Translations under genes and position numbers: made by a program
Assembly (NCBI GenBank): GCA_035493835.1
Contig: DATJHO010000091.1
Coordinates: forward strand, 1 to 51,291
Direction: 5' to 3'
Length of the DNA stretch: 51,291 bases
Source: DASZTU01 sp035493835
Lineage (GTDB): Bacteria > Pseudomonadota > Alphaproteobacteria > Rhizobiales > Devosiaceae
The notes under the pieces: generated by a model
Told to the model about the DNA's origin: nothing
Databases searched by the model: none
What the model saw: only the letters and a program-made list of their open reading frames with translations
Part shown: positions 14,763-23,857 of the stretch, piece by piece
Layout: every line of letters starts with the position of its first letter
How positions within the stretch are numbered: position 1 is the first letter of the stretch

Positions 14763-17498
14763 ATGATCGACAAGACCTACGAGCCGCAATCCGTGGAAGG
14801 CCGCATCTACGAGGCGTGGCAGGAGGCCGGCGCGTTCGCCGCGGGCGCCGGCGCCAAGCCGGGTGCGGAGCCCTTCTCGATCGTCATTCCGCCGCCCAAC
14901 GTCACCGGCAATCTTCACGTCGGGCATGCGCTCAACAATACCGTCCAGGATGTCCTGACGCGCTTCAACCGCATGCTCGGCCGCGATGTGCTGTGGCAGC
15001 CGGGCACGGACCACGCCGGCATCGCCACGCAGATGATCGTCGAACGGCAATTGATGGAGCGCCAGCTGCCCGGCCGCCGTGAGATGGGCCGCGAAAAATT
15101 CCTGGAGCGCGTCTGGGAATGGAAGGCTGAGAGCGGGGGCGCCATCATCAACCAGTTGAAGCGCCTAGGCGCCTCGGCCGATTGGAGCCGCGAGCGGTTT
15201 ACGTTGGGCGAACGCGGCGAGGCCGACGACCAGATGGTCCGCGCCGTCACGAAAGTGTTTGTCGACCTCTTCAACAAGGGGCTGATCTATCGCGATAAAC
15301 GCCTCGTCAACTGGCACCCCGGCCTCGAGACGGCGATCTCGGACCTCGAAGTCGAGAACATCGAGGTCAACGGCCACATGTGGCACCTGCGCTATCCGCT
15401 GGCGGATGGCGTGACCTATGAGTTCCCGATCGAGTTCGACGAGGACGGCAAGCCGACCGGCTTCGAAACGCGCGACTATATCGTCGTCGCGACCACCCGG
15501 CCCGAGACCATGCTCGGCGACACGGGCGTTGCCGTGCACCCGAACGATGAGCGCTACAGATCGCTGGTCGGCAAGTTCGTGACCCTGCCGCTGGTTGGCC
15601 GCCGCATTCCGATCGTTGCCGATGAATATGCCGAGCCGGAACTGGGTTCGGGCGCGGTCAAGATCACGCCCGCCCATGACTTCAACGATTTCGAGGTCGG
15701 CCGCCGGAACGGTCTCGAGATCCTCAACATCTTCACCACCCGCGCCGCGATCAACGACAATGCCCCCGAGGCCTATCGAGGCCTCGACCGGGCCGAGGCG
15801 CGCAAGCGGCTTCTCGTCGATCTGGAGGAGATCGGCGTTCTCGATCACGTCGAGGACAAGAAGATCATGGTGCCGTTCGACGAAAAGTCGAAGCAGGTGA
15901 TCATCGAGCCGTTCTTGACCGACCAGTGGTGGGTCAATGCCGAAGTGCTGGCGCAGCCGGCGCTCAAGGCAGTGCGCGAGGGCAAGACCAAGTTCGTGCC
16001 CCAGCAATACGAAAACACGTACTTTGCCTGGCTCGAAAACATCCGGCCCTGGTGCATCTCGCGCCAGCTCTGGTGGGGACACCAGATCCCGGCATGGTAT
16101 GGGCCGGACGGCCAGTTCTTCGTCGCGACCAACGAAGCCGAAGCGGCCGAGGCCGCGGCAGCTCATTACGGCAAGCCCGTCGCTCTGCGCCGCGACGAGG
16201 ACGTCCTCGACACCTGGTTCTCCTCGGCGCTCTGGCAGTTCTCGACCATGGGCTGGCCCGACCAGACGCCGGAACTTCAGAAGTACTACCCCACCGCCGT
16301 GGTGGTCACGGGCTTCGACATCATCTTCTTCTGGGTCGCTCGGATGATGATGATGGGCATCGAGTTCATGGGCGAGGTGCCGTTCTCGACCGTCTACATG
16401 CACGCGCTCGTCCGTGACGAGAAGGGCGCCAAGATGAGCAAGACCAAAGGCAATGTCATCGACCCCCTCGGCCTCATCGACACCTATGGTGCGGACGCCA
16501 CCCGCTTCACCTTCGCCGCCATGGCCGCGCAGGGGAGGGACCTGAAGCTCTCGCTGCAGCGGGTCGAGGGCTACCGTAATTTCGTGACAAAACTCTGGAA
16601 CGCCGCGCGCTTCCTCGAGGTCAACAATTGCGCCCGCGTGGAGGGGTTCGATCCGAAATCGGCCCAGCACCAGCTCAACCGCTGGATCGCCGGCGCGACG
16701 TCGCGGGCCGCCGCCGAAGTGACCCGGGGCATTCTCGACTACAAGTTCAACGAGGCGGCGAACGCGGCCTATGACTTCGTCTGGGGCACGTTCTGCGACT
16801 GGTATGTGGAACTGGCCAAGCCGATCCTGAATGGCGAGGACGAGGCCGCCAAGGCCGAGACGAGGGCGATGGCCGCCTGGGCGCTCGACCAGATTTTGAA
16901 ACTCCTGCACCCCTTTATGCCGTTCGTCACCGAGGAACTCTGGGCCGAGACCGGCAAGAACGGACCGGCGCGTGAAAAGCTGCTGATCGTCAGCGAGTGG
17001 CCGGAACTGGTCGGGCTCGGTGACGCCGAAGCCGACGCGGAGCTCGATTGGTTCATCGCGCTCATTTCCGGCATCCGCTCGGTCCGGCAGGAAATGAACG
17101 TGCCGGCCGGCGCGAAAATTCCGCTCGAGATCGTTGGCGCGGCGCCCGAGACCAAGGCCCGCATCGAGCGGCAGCTCGCCGCATTGACCCGATTGGCGCG
17201 TCTCGACACTGTCAACGAGGCATCATCGGTGCCGGCCGGGTCCGCGCAGATCGTTCTCGGGGAGGCGACCTATGCGTTGCCGCTCGCCGGCGTCATTGAT
17301 CTGGCCGCAGAGCGGGCGCGGCTGTCGAAGGAAATCGGCAAGCTGGATGGGGAGATCGGGGGAATCGACAAGAAGCTCTCGAACGAGCAGTTCGTCGCCA
17401 AGGCGCCTGAAGAGGTCATCGAGGAGCAGCGGGGGCGCCGCGCCGAGGCGGCCGACCGTCGCGAGCGGATCGCGGCAGCGCTGGCCCGCCTCAGCTAG
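14763..17498 (+). CDS. valS: Valyl-tRNA synthetase
   Basis: The 911-residue class Ia enzyme charges tRNA-Val with valine and edits threonine. It shows the HIGH signature as HVGH (52-55, in PPPNVTGNLHVGH), the CP1 editing domain (TTRPETMLGDTGVAVHP, about 245-260), and the KMSKS loop as KMSKT (557-561). The anticodon-binding domain follows, then a C-terminal coiled coil (LAAERARLSKEIGKLDGEIG). Length is as expected for bacterial ValRS. The ATG at 14763 is preceded by GGAAAA; the TTG 18 nt upstream is unlikely. zntB follows after only 11 nt and is probably co-transcribed. Confidence 0.98.
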   Translation: MIDKTYEPQSVEGRIYEAWQEAGAFAAGAGAKPGAEPFSIVIPPPNVTGNLHVGHALNNTVQDVLTRFNRMLGRDVLWQPGTDHAGIATQMIVERQLMERQLPGRREMGREKFLERVWEWKAESGGAIINQLKRLGASADWSRERFTLGERGEADDQMVRAVTKVFVDLFNKGLIYRDKRLVNWHPGLETAISDLEVENIEVNGHMWHLRYPLADGVTYEFPIEFDEDGKPTGFETRDYIVVATTRPETMLGDTGVAVHPNDERYRSLVGKFVTLPLVGRRIPIVADEYAEPELGSGAVKITPAHDFNDFEVGRRNGLEILNIFTTRAAINDNAPEAYRGLDRAEARKRLLVDLEEIGVLDHVEDKKIMVPFDEKSKQVIIEPFLTDQWWVNAEVLAQPALKAVREGKTKFVPQQYENTYFAWLENIRPWCISRQLWWGHQIPAWYGPDGQFFVATNEAEAAEAAAAHYGKPVALRRDEDVLDTWFSSALWQFSTMGWPDQTPELQKYYPTAVVVTGFDIIFFWVARMMMMGIEFMGEVPFSTVYMHALVRDEKGAKMSKTKGNVIDPLGLIDTYGADATRFTFAAMAAQGRDLKLSLQRVEGYRNFVTKLWNAARFLEVNNCARVEGFDPKSAQHQLNRWIAGATSRAAAEVTRGILDYKFNEAANAAYDFVWGTFCDWYVELAKPILNGEDEAAKAETRAMAAWALDQILKLLHPFMPFVTEELWAETGKNGPAREKLLIVSEWPELVGLGDAEADAELDWFIALISGIRSVRQEMNVPAGAKIPLEIVGAAPETKARIERQLAALTRLARLDTVNEASSVPAGSAQIVLGEATYALPLAGVIDLAAERARLSKEIGKLDGEIGGIDKKLSNEQFVAKAPEEVIEEQRGRRAEAADRRERIAAALARLS

Positions 17499-17509
17499 GA
17501 GCAACTCAC

Positions 17510-18520
17510 ATGGCCGATGACACGCAGACGAAGGGCACTTCGCGGATCGGCCATGACCTCCCTTTGGTGCCCATGACCGTCTATCATTTCGACGGCAAAG
17601 GTGGTGTCGAGGAGATTCCGGAAGAGCGCGCGGCGGCCATTCCGTCGGGCAAGGGATTTGTCGTCATCACCGGCAACTCGGCTACGCCCGAGTTCCGGCT
17701 TTGGCTGCGCGAGAACATGGGCGAGGTCCATGGGGAGAGCATGGCGGCACCGGACCCGCACGCGCGCTGCACGGTTTTGGATGATCGTGCCACCCTGGTG
17801 CTGCGCGTGGTGCGGCGTGAAACCGATCCGGAGGACGTCAAGCGCCAGCCGATCACGGTGTGGCTCGAGCGGGGGCGCGTTATCGTCTCGACTCGGGCCC
17901 ATCTGCCGGAAGTCTTGGCCATGCCCCAATGGCAGCACAGCCGTCATGCCCCCGTATCCCCTGCTGACCTCGTGGCCCGCCTGGGATTGCGGGCCGCCGA
18001 TCGGATGGAGCCTCTGGTCGAGCATGTCGGCAATGTGCTCGATGAGCTTGAGGAAGCAATCCTCGACGACAAGATGCCCGAGCTCAGCGCCCGGCTAAAC
18101 CGGGTTCGGCGGGTCATCATTACGCTCCGCCGTACCATCTGGCCGCAGCGGGACGTGCTCAATACGCTTGAGATCGAGGACCTCTCGTTCTTCTCGCCCC
18201 GCGACCGCGCCAGGCTGCGCGAAGCCACCAACCGCGTCACGCGTCTAGGCGACGAACTGCAGTCATTGGCGGAACGCGCTGCCCTGATTCATGAGCAAAT
18301 TCTCGATGCGCGCAGCGAGCAGATGAATCGGACCATGCTGGTCCTCGCTTCAGTCACGGTGGTCGCCATGCCGATGACGGTCGTGAGCGGCCTGCTCGGC
18401 ATGAATGTCGCCGGCATTCCCTTCTCGCAGAGCCCCGAGGCGTTCTGGCTCGTGGTGCTCGGGCTCGGCGCAATTGGCGCCGGCATGGTTTGGTTCATGC
18501 ACGCCAGGAACTGGCTATAG
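17510..18520 (+). CDS. zntB: CorA-family zinc transporter ZntB
   Basis: The 336-residue inner-membrane metal transporter is of the CorA/ZntB superfamily. A large cytoplasmic N-terminal domain (VYHFDGKGGVEEIPEE, and the RRVIITLRRTIWPQRDVLNTL helix region) leads to two C-terminal membrane segments (about 275-296 and 309-329). The signature GMNVAGIP follows TM1, with the GMN motif at about 297-299; the loop continues with FSQSPEAFW, as in ZntB. ZntB moves zinc, probably with protons. The start has a GGAGCAACTCAC spacer giving a moderate ribosome binding site. It overlaps nothing and sits 11 nt after valS, in an unusual but plausible operon. Confidence 0.93.
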   Translation: MADDTQTKGTSRIGHDLPLVPMTVYHFDGKGGVEEIPEERAAAIPSGKGFVVITGNSATPEFRLWLRENMGEVHGESMAAPDPHARCTVLDDRATLVLRVVRRETDPEDVKRQPITVWLERGRVIVSTRAHLPEVLAMPQWQHSRHAPVSPADLVARLGLRAADRMEPLVEHVGNVLDELEEAILDDKMPELSARLNRVRRVIITLRRTIWPQRDVLNTLEIEDLSFFSPRDRARLREATNRVTRLGDELQSLAERAALIHEQILDARSEQMNRTMLVLASVTVVAMPMTVVSGLLGMNVAGIPFSQSPEAFWLVVLGLGAIGAGMVWFMHARNWL

Positions 18521-18832
18521 CCGCCAATCGCCGATGGCGCCGTCGAAATTTGGTCAGGTGCGAGCGCTGCTTGTGGTGAATCTGCAACAGCCATTTCGAT
18601 TCATCGTACTAGCCCGCCTCATCAACATTTTGGCGAGACTCCCCGCCACAATGTCTCCCTAAAACAGGGACTAGAACGCAAGCCGGCGACGATAGGGAGG
18701 GACAGCTGAACGGCATATGAATGCCGTCGAAGCCGTTGCCTTGACGACCGCCTCACGACCCTGGATTGGTGCCCGGCACGGCGTTTGACCGTGGCTGGAA
18801 ACTGGCGTCTCTCGCCAGGGGGAAACAGGAAC
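18521..18832. other. 312-base leader upstream of ilvD with a hairpin before the start
   Basis: No gene is seen. A small hairpin (CTGGCG 18802-18807, CGCCAG 18813-18818) lies just before the GGGGG/AGGA purines and ATG of ilvD, and another palindrome (CGGCATATGAATGCCG) lies near 18712. Leader-based control of ilvD is possible, but I recognise no known riboswitch or leader peptide. Confidence 0.4.
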
Positions 18833-20557
18833 ATGAACAGTAACTACGTTGATAAGTCAAAGCTGCCGAGCCGCTACGTGACGGAAGGCCCGGAGCGCGC
18901 GCCGCATCGCTCCTATCTCTATGCGATGGGCCTCACCTCCGAGCAGATCCATCAGCCGCTGGTGGGGGTCGCCACCGCCTGGAACGAGGCGGCGCCCTGC
19001 AATATTTCGCTGCAGCGCCAGGCTCAGGCCGTAAAGAAGGGCGTCGCCGCTGCCAGGGGCACGCCGCGCGAATTCACCACCATTACCGTGACCGACGGCA
19101 TGGCCATGGGGCACGCCGGCATGAAGTCCTCGCTCGCCTCACGCGACGTGATCGCTGATTCGGTCGAGCTGACCATGCGCGGCCACTGCTATGACGCGAT
19201 CGTCGCCATGGCCGGCTGCGACAAGTCGCTCCCCGGCATGATGATGGCGATGATTCGGCTCAATGTGCCGGGCATCTTCATCTATGGCGGCACCATCCTT
19301 CCGGGTCGCTTCCGCGGCCGCGACGTCGTGGTGCAGGACCTGTTCGAGGCGGTTGGTCTCCATTCGGTCGGCAAGATGGACGACGAAACCCTTGATGAGC
19401 TCGAGCGGGTCGCGTGTCCCACGGCCGGTTCCTGCGGCGGCCAGTACACCGCCAACACCATGGCCATGGTTGCCGAAGCCATCGGCCTGGCGTTGCCTTA
19501 TTCCTGCGGCGCCCCGGCGCCCTACGAAATCCGCGACGCGCTGTGCGCCACCGCCGGCGAGCAGGTGATGGAACTGCTCAAGATCAATCTCCGCCCGCGC
19601 GACATCGTCACCCGCAAGGCGTTCGAGAACGCGGCGATGACCGTTGCCGCGACCGGCGGTTCGACCAATGCGGCGCTGCATCTGCCGGCCATGGCGCATG
19701 AGGCCGGGATCGAGTTCGACATCTTTGATGTCGGCGAAATCTTCCGCAAGACGCCCTATATCGGCGATCTCAAGCCGGGCGGGAAATACGTCGCGAAAGA
19801 CCTGTTCGAAGCCGGCGGCATTCCGCTGGTGATGAAGGCGCTGCTCGACGGCGGCTTTCTCCACGGCGACTGCATGACGGTCACCGGCAAGACCGTGGCC
19901 GAGAACCTCGCCAAGGTGAAGTGGAACGACCAGCAGGACGTGGTCCGCACGACCGACAACCCGATCACGGCCACCGGCGGTGTGGTGACGCTCCGCGGCA
20001 ACCTCGCTCCCGACGGCGCCATCGTGAAGGTCGCAGGCCTCAAGAACCAGCGCTTCGTCGGTCCCGCCCGTGTGTTCGACAATGAGGAGGAGTGCTTCGA
20101 GGTCGTTAACAAGCAGACCTACAAGGAAGGTGACATCCTCGTTATCCGCTACGAAGGCCCCAAGGGTGGCCCCGGCATGCGCGAGATGCTGTCGACCACG
20201 GCGGCGCTCTACGGGCAGGGGATGGGCGACAAGGTTGCCCTGATCACCGACGGGCGGTTCTCGGGCGCAACCCGTGGCTTCTGCATCGGCCATGTGGGGC
20301 CGGAGGCGGCGGTCGGCGGACCGATCGCGCTGGTCCAGGATGGCGACATCATCACGCTCGACGCCGTCACCGGTGAAATTTCGGTCAATGTCTCGGATGA
20401 GGAGTTTGCGCGGCGCAAGGCCGGGTGGGCACCGCGCGAGACCGAATACGGCTCGGGCGCCATCTGGAAATATGCCCAGCTCGTTGGCCCGGCACGCTAC
20501 GGCGCCCTGACCAATCCGGGCGCCAAGGGGGAGAAGGGGCAGTATGCGGACATTTAG
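18833..20557 (+). CDS. ilvD: Dihydroxy-acid dehydratase
   Basis: The 574-residue Fe-S dehydratase makes 2-keto acids for valine, leucine and isoleucine from dihydroxy acids. Iron-sulfur ligands and active-site motifs are visible: GCDKS (about 128-132, cluster Cys), CPTAGSCGGQYTANTMA (about 200-216, cluster Cys) and the C-terminal TDGRFSGATRG with active-site Ser. The length of about 574 matches the short [2Fe-2S]-type or [4Fe-4S] bacterial enzymes. The ATG follows AGGA closely, and an alternative start lies 48 nt upstream. The 3' end overlaps the start of the exoR-like gene by 14 nt, suggesting translational coupling. Confidence 0.97.
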   Translation: MNSNYVDKSKLPSRYVTEGPERAPHRSYLYAMGLTSEQIHQPLVGVATAWNEAAPCNISLQRQAQAVKKGVAAARGTPREFTTITVTDGMAMGHAGMKSSLASRDVIADSVELTMRGHCYDAIVAMAGCDKSLPGMMMAMIRLNVPGIFIYGGTILPGRFRGRDVVVQDLFEAVGLHSVGKMDDETLDELERVACPTAGSCGGQYTANTMAMVAEAIGLALPYSCGAPAPYEIRDALCATAGEQVMELLKINLRPRDIVTRKAFENAAMTVAATGGSTNAALHLPAMAHEAGIEFDIFDVGEIFRKTPYIGDLKPGGKYVAKDLFEAGGIPLVMKALLDGGFLHGDCMTVTGKTVAENLAKVKWNDQQDVVRTTDNPITATGGVVTLRGNLAPDGAIVKVAGLKNQRFVGPARVFDNEEECFEVVNKQTYKEGDILVIRYEGPKGGPGMREMLSTTAALYGQGMGDKVALITDGRFSGATRGFCIGHVGPEAAVGGPIALVQDGDIITLDAVTGEISVNVSDEEFARRKAGWAPRETEYGSGAIWKYAQLVGPARYGALTNPGAKGEKGQYADI

Positions 20558-21641
20558 GGTCCATAGAGCCCTGATTGCCGCTGCGGCAGGGCCGGCATTC
20601 TTGCTTGCAACAGCAAGCGTGCCGCTCCATGCGCAGACGAAGCCGGAGCTCACGCGCCTGGCTTCGGCGGCGACCGTCCCCCAAGCGGGGGGCGTGTTGC
20701 CGTCGACTCTCACCGGCGACCCCGTGCCGCCGGCTGATGTTCCGACCGACGCGGCTCCCGCCGCTCTTGGCACAACCACCAGCCCCGCATCGGTTCCGGG
20801 CGCGGTCGAGGCCAGCGCCGACCCAAGCCAGGCGATCCCTGTGGCGCCCGATGTACCGGTCGCGGCCGCCAACCTGCCTGCGCCGTCCGGGGCCGTGCCG
20901 ACCACCGCAGCCGACGCCGCGTTGAACATGGCCAACATGATGGATGGCGCGGGCGGCGGCATTTCCAACGCCGACCTGATGTCTGCGCTCGAAAATGCAG
21001 CGGCGGCCGGCCAGCCGATGGCGCTCTGGCGGCTGGGGACGATGTACGAGAACGGCGACGGGGTGGCCAAGGACGACGTCAAGGCGTTTGGGTATTTTTC
21101 GCAGATCGCCAACGACCATGCCGATGCAGCACCTCGCGGCGTCGATTCCGATATCGTGGCGCAATCCTTTGTCAAAATGGGCGATTATTACCGCAATGGT
21201 CTGCCGGACGCCGGAATTCAGGCTGATCCGCAGCGGGCCGAGCAACTCGTGCTGCATGCGGCGACCTATTTCGGCAATGCGGATGCCCAGTATCGGGTCG
21301 GCGAGCTTTACCTCAATTCCAGCGACGATCCGAACCCCCTGCAGGGCGCTCGCTGGCTGTCGCTGGCCGCGCACAAGGGGCATCTGGCGGCGCAGGCCAA
21401 GCTCGGCGACCTGCTGTTCAACGGCGCCGGGATCAAGACGCAGCCGGCCGAGGGGCTGATGTGGCTGACCATTGCGCATGATCGCGCGGCAGGAACGTCC
21501 GACGAAAAGTGGATCGAGGAATTGCTGACCCGCGACATGCTGGTCGCGACCCCCCAGCAGCGCGCGGCTGCCCTCAAGATGGCGGCAGCCGTCGAGCCTC
21601 AGTTTGGGCCGGTCGACGTGGGCGACACGGCGGGCGAATAG
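20544..21641 (+). CDS. exoR: ExoR-like periplasmic Sel1-repeat regulator
   Basis: The 365-residue exported protein has a signal peptide (residues 1-31, ending PLHAQ) and a long Pro/Ala/Val-rich linker (about 35-130). Sel1-like repeats follow: MALWRLGTMYENGDGVAKDD, VKMGDYYRNGLPDAGIQADP, AQYRVGELYLNSSDD and AQAKLGDLLFNGAGIKTQP. The repeat section parallels rhizobial ExoR, including its YYR.G.PD....D..RA.QL...AAT.FG pattern. ExoR is the periplasmic inhibitor of the ExoS-ChvI two-component system, controlling exopolysaccharide, motility and acid response. ExoR is normally about 268 residues, so the linker is an addition. It overlaps ilvD by 14 nt; next to xthA and erpA, its position matches exoR in other Hyphomicrobiales as I recall it. 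Confidence 0.8.
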   Translation: MRTFRVHRALIAAAAGPAFLLATASVPLHAQTKPELTRLASAATVPQAGGVLPSTLTGDPVPPADVPTDAAPAALGTTTSPASVPGAVEASADPSQAIPVAPDVPVAAANLPAPSGAVPTTAADAALNMANMMDGAGGGISNADLMSALENAAAAGQPMALWRLGTMYENGDGVAKDDVKAFGYFSQIANDHADAAPRGVDSDIVAQSFVKMGDYYRNGLPDAGIQADPQRAEQLVLHAATYFGNADAQYRVGELYLNSSDDPNPLQGARWLSLAAHKGHLAAQAKLGDLLFNGAGIKTQPAEGLMWLTIAHDRAAGTSDEKWIEELLTRDMLVATPQQRAAALKMAAAVEPQFGPVDVGDTAGE

Positions 21642-21702
21642 GCAGCTGGAAAGCACGGGCGCCGTTGAACGGCGGTTGGGGCCTTAGAATCGAAATCACG
21701 CC

Positions 21703-21826
21703 GAGCACTGATTGAAACGGAGATTCCTGCCTTCGCGGGAATGACCGGGTTTGTTGGCAGACCCGTGCTACGCCCCGGGGCGTCATTCCCGCGAAGGCGG
21801 GAATCTCCGTTGTTTCCGCACAATGG
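21703..21826. repeat. MITE-like inverted-repeat element, copy 1
   Basis: About 124 bp with two arms of about 30 bp (ACGGAGATTC..CGCGGGAATGA and its reverse complement), each arm itself a small hairpin (TTCCCGCCTTCGCGGGAA in the consensus). It is nearly the same as the element at 38650-38772 and lies between the convergent exoR and xthA genes. Confidence 0.85.
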
Positions 21827-21920
21827 ATCACGGGGCAAGTGGCATCGCTGTCTACCATCGTTCCCCTCCTGAGCGGAGGGGGGCTAATCTGATTCTGATT
21901 CGGGCCGGCAGTATCTTGCT

Positions 21921-22700
21921 CTAGAAGGTAAAAACGCCTTCGACCGGGACGTGATCGGAGGGCTTGTCACGGCCGCGCATTTCGCGATGGACCACCACGT
22001 CTTCAAGCCGGTCGGCGGCCTGCGGCGACAGCATGATGTGATCGATGCGAATGCCGTTGTTGCGCTCCCAGCCGAACGTCTTGAAATCCCAAAATGTGTA
22101 GGACGGCTCGTCGCTGACCGCGCGCACGGCGTCGGTCAGACCGAGATTGGCGAGGCGCCGGAACCTTTCCAGGCTCTCCGGCCGGAACAGCGCATCGCCC
22201 CACCAGGCGGCGGGGTCGTGGCAATCGCGGCCGCTCGGGATCAGGTTGAAGTCGCCGAGCAGGATGAACGGTTCTTCATAGGTCAGCCGGCCTTCCACAT
22301 AGGTGGCCAGGCGATCCATCCAGGCGAGCTTATAGGGGAACTTGTCGGTGTCGACCGGATTGCCGTTCGGCAAGTAGATGTTGCAGACGCGAATGATGCC
22401 GCCATCGACGGAAAACACCCCTTCGATCAGCCGCGATTGTTCATCGGCATCATCCCCGGGCAGGCCCCGATGGACTTCATCGAACCGCTGTTTGGAGAGA
22501 ATGGCGACGCCATTGAAACCCTTTTGGCCGTGCGTCTCGACATTGTAGCCGAGCGCCTCGATCTCGGCGCGGGGGAACGCCTCGTCGACCGACTTGATCT
22601 CCTGCAGGCAGACGATATCCGGCCCTTCCTGCCTGAGCCACTGCTCGAGCAGGCCCAACCGGGCCTTGACGCCGTTGATGTTCCAGGTGGCGATGCGCAT
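21921..22700 (-). CDS. xthA: Exodeoxyribonuclease III (AP endonuclease)
   Basis: The 259-residue enzyme cuts DNA at abasic sites and removes 3' blocks during base-excision repair. It shows the EEP-family active site: MRIATWNINGVKAR at the start, LQEIK with metal ligand Glu34, the IYLPNG tyrosine near 110, GDFNL with catalytic Asp/Asn (about 150-153), IDHIMLS near 226, and a terminal SDHVPV with the general-base histidine. Length matches XthA. It starts MRIATWN, the family N-terminus. It is convergent with exoR, and the serine hydrolase gene ends 45 nt upstream on the same strand. Confidence 0.96.
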   Translation of the reverse strand: MRIATWNINGVKARLGLLEQWLRQEGPDIVCLQEIKSVDEAFPRAEIEALGYNVETHGQKGFNGVAILSKQRFDEVHRGLPGDDADEQSRLIEGVFSVDGGIIRVCNIYLPNGNPVDTDKFPYKLAWMDRLATYVEGRLTYEEPFILLGDFNLIPSGRDCHDPAAWWGDALFRPESLERFRRLANLGLTDAVRAVSDEPSYTFWDFKTFGWERNNGIRIDHIMLSPQAADRLEDVVVHREMRGRDKPSDHVPVEGVFTF

Positions 22701-22734
22701 CAGAGTACCTTGTGCCGGCGCCCCCGCAGGCGGC

Positions 22735-22758
22735 CCATCTACGGCTAGCCGTAGATGG
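22735..22758. repeat. Perfect 24-bp palindrome over the serine hydrolase stop codon
   Basis: The arms CCATCTACGGCT and AGCCGTAGATGG are exact reverse complements with no loop. The last codons and TAG stop of the minus-strand serine hydrolase gene lie inside it. No T-run follows, so it is not a standard terminator. Confidence 0.8.
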
Positions 22759-23857
22759 CGTCGCGGATATCGCGCGTGTATTGGCCGGTGCAGCCCTCCA
22801 GCGCCGTATTGGTGAAGCCGACCACAGTCAAGCCGTTATGTCGGTCGACGAACCACTCATGCCCGTAGCTGCCGCCCCAGCGTACCGTGCCCGGCGCCAC
22901 CGGACTGGCAGCGGCCTTGGGCTCGGCGATGATGGCGCCGAAAAAGCCGAAGCGCTGGCCGTCATCCTGGGGGCGGCGGGGGAGGTTGCCAATCTGGTTG
23001 GAGAGCGCTGCGGCCACGGTTTCAGGCCTGAGAATGGTGCCGCCGCCCTGCCGAATCGCCTCCAGGAATTTGAAGAAGTCCGGCGCGGTGCCAACTGCCC
23101 CGGCACCGCCGGACTGAAAAGCCTTGGTGTTGAAGATGCGCCCCGGCGAGAACAGCAGGCCCCCTCCGTTGGTGTCGATCACTTTATGCGGGTCGGCCAT
23201 GCGTTCGGGCTCCGGCCTCGCATCGCCATAGGCGACCGCGAGACGGGTTTCGTCGGTTACGTGGAACGCTGTGTCCTTCATGCGGAGCGGGCCGGTGACA
23301 TATCGGGCAACCGCCGCCTCGAGCGTGCCCTGAGTGACGTTGGCGATCACGGCCCCCAGGACATCGGTCGCGATCGAATATTGCCAGCCAGTGCCTGGCG
23401 CGAACAGCAAAGGCTGTTTCGCAACGCGCGAAAAATTCTCCTCGAAGTCAAAATTGGTGTTTCGCATGCCCGTCGTGATCGCGGAGTCGGCGGGATAATC
23501 ATAGGCAAGACCGGAGGTATGGTTCAGCAATTGCCGGATCAGGATCGGCCGGTAGATGCCGTCAGGTGAGTAAGGCGTGAAATAGCGCAGATACTGGTCA
23601 ACCCGGTCATCGAGCGAGACCTGCTTGCGCTCGACCAGCGCCAGCGCCGTCGCCGCGACCAGCGGCTTGGTCACCGAGGCGAGCCGGAAGATCGTATCCT
23701 CCGTCACCGGAATGCCAGCCTCGCGGTCGGCAAAACCGGCGGCACGCGCGTAAATCTGCCGGCCATCCTTGGCGACCAGCACGACGGTGCCGACAATCGT
23801 TTTGATTTCGGTTGTGGCCCGATCGATTACGGCATCCAGCCGCGCCTCAATGCCCAT
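22745..23857 (-). CDS. Serine hydrolase of the beta-lactamase class C/esterase family
   Basis: The 370-residue enzyme has the SxxK nucleophile motif SVTK (Ser61, Lys64), the second-motif tyrosine as WQYSIATDVLG (Tyr159), and a third motif region GGSYGHEWFV near 330-340 in place of KTG. This set fits class C-like esterases and carboxypeptidase-like hydrolases rather than true AmpC beta-lactamases. There is no signal peptide, so a cytoplasmic location is likely, as for family VIII esterases. The substrate is unknown. It lies upstream of xthA on the same strand, but the 44-nt gap with a palindrome leaves co-transcription open. Confidence 0.9.
   Translation of the reverse strand: MGIEARLDAVIDRATTEIKTIVGTVVLVAKDGRQIYARAAGFADREAGIPVTEDTIFRLASVTKPLVAATALALVERKQVSLDDRVDQYLRYFTPYSPDGIYRPILIRQLLNHTSGLAYDYPADSAITTGMRNTNFDFEENFSRVAKQPLLFAPGTGWQYSIATDVLGAVIANVTQGTLEAAVARYVTGPLRMKDTAFHVTDETRLAVAYGDARPEPERMADPHKVIDTNGGGLLFSPGRIFNTKAFQSGGAGAVGTAPDFFKFLEAIRQGGGTILRPETVAAALSNQIGNLPRRPQDDGQRFGFFGAIIAEPKAAASPVAPGTVRWGGSYGHEWFVDRHNGLTVVGFTNTALEGCTGQYTRDIRDAIYG

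Noticed and set aside
15165..16910. 581-residue frame opposite valS
   Set aside because: Antisense shadow of a firmly identified gene; no domain pattern.
19139..21175. 678-residue minus-strand frame opposite ilvD and exoR
   Set aside because: Shadow frame crossing two real genes; composition is low-quality and no motif is seen.
21703..21826. CRISPR-like repeat
   Set aside because: The arms are inverted, not direct, and there is no spacer array.
22745..23857. Class C beta-lactamase (antibiotic resistance)
   Set aside because: No signal peptide, and the KTG and YxN motifs are replaced, which fits an esterase-type hydrolase better.
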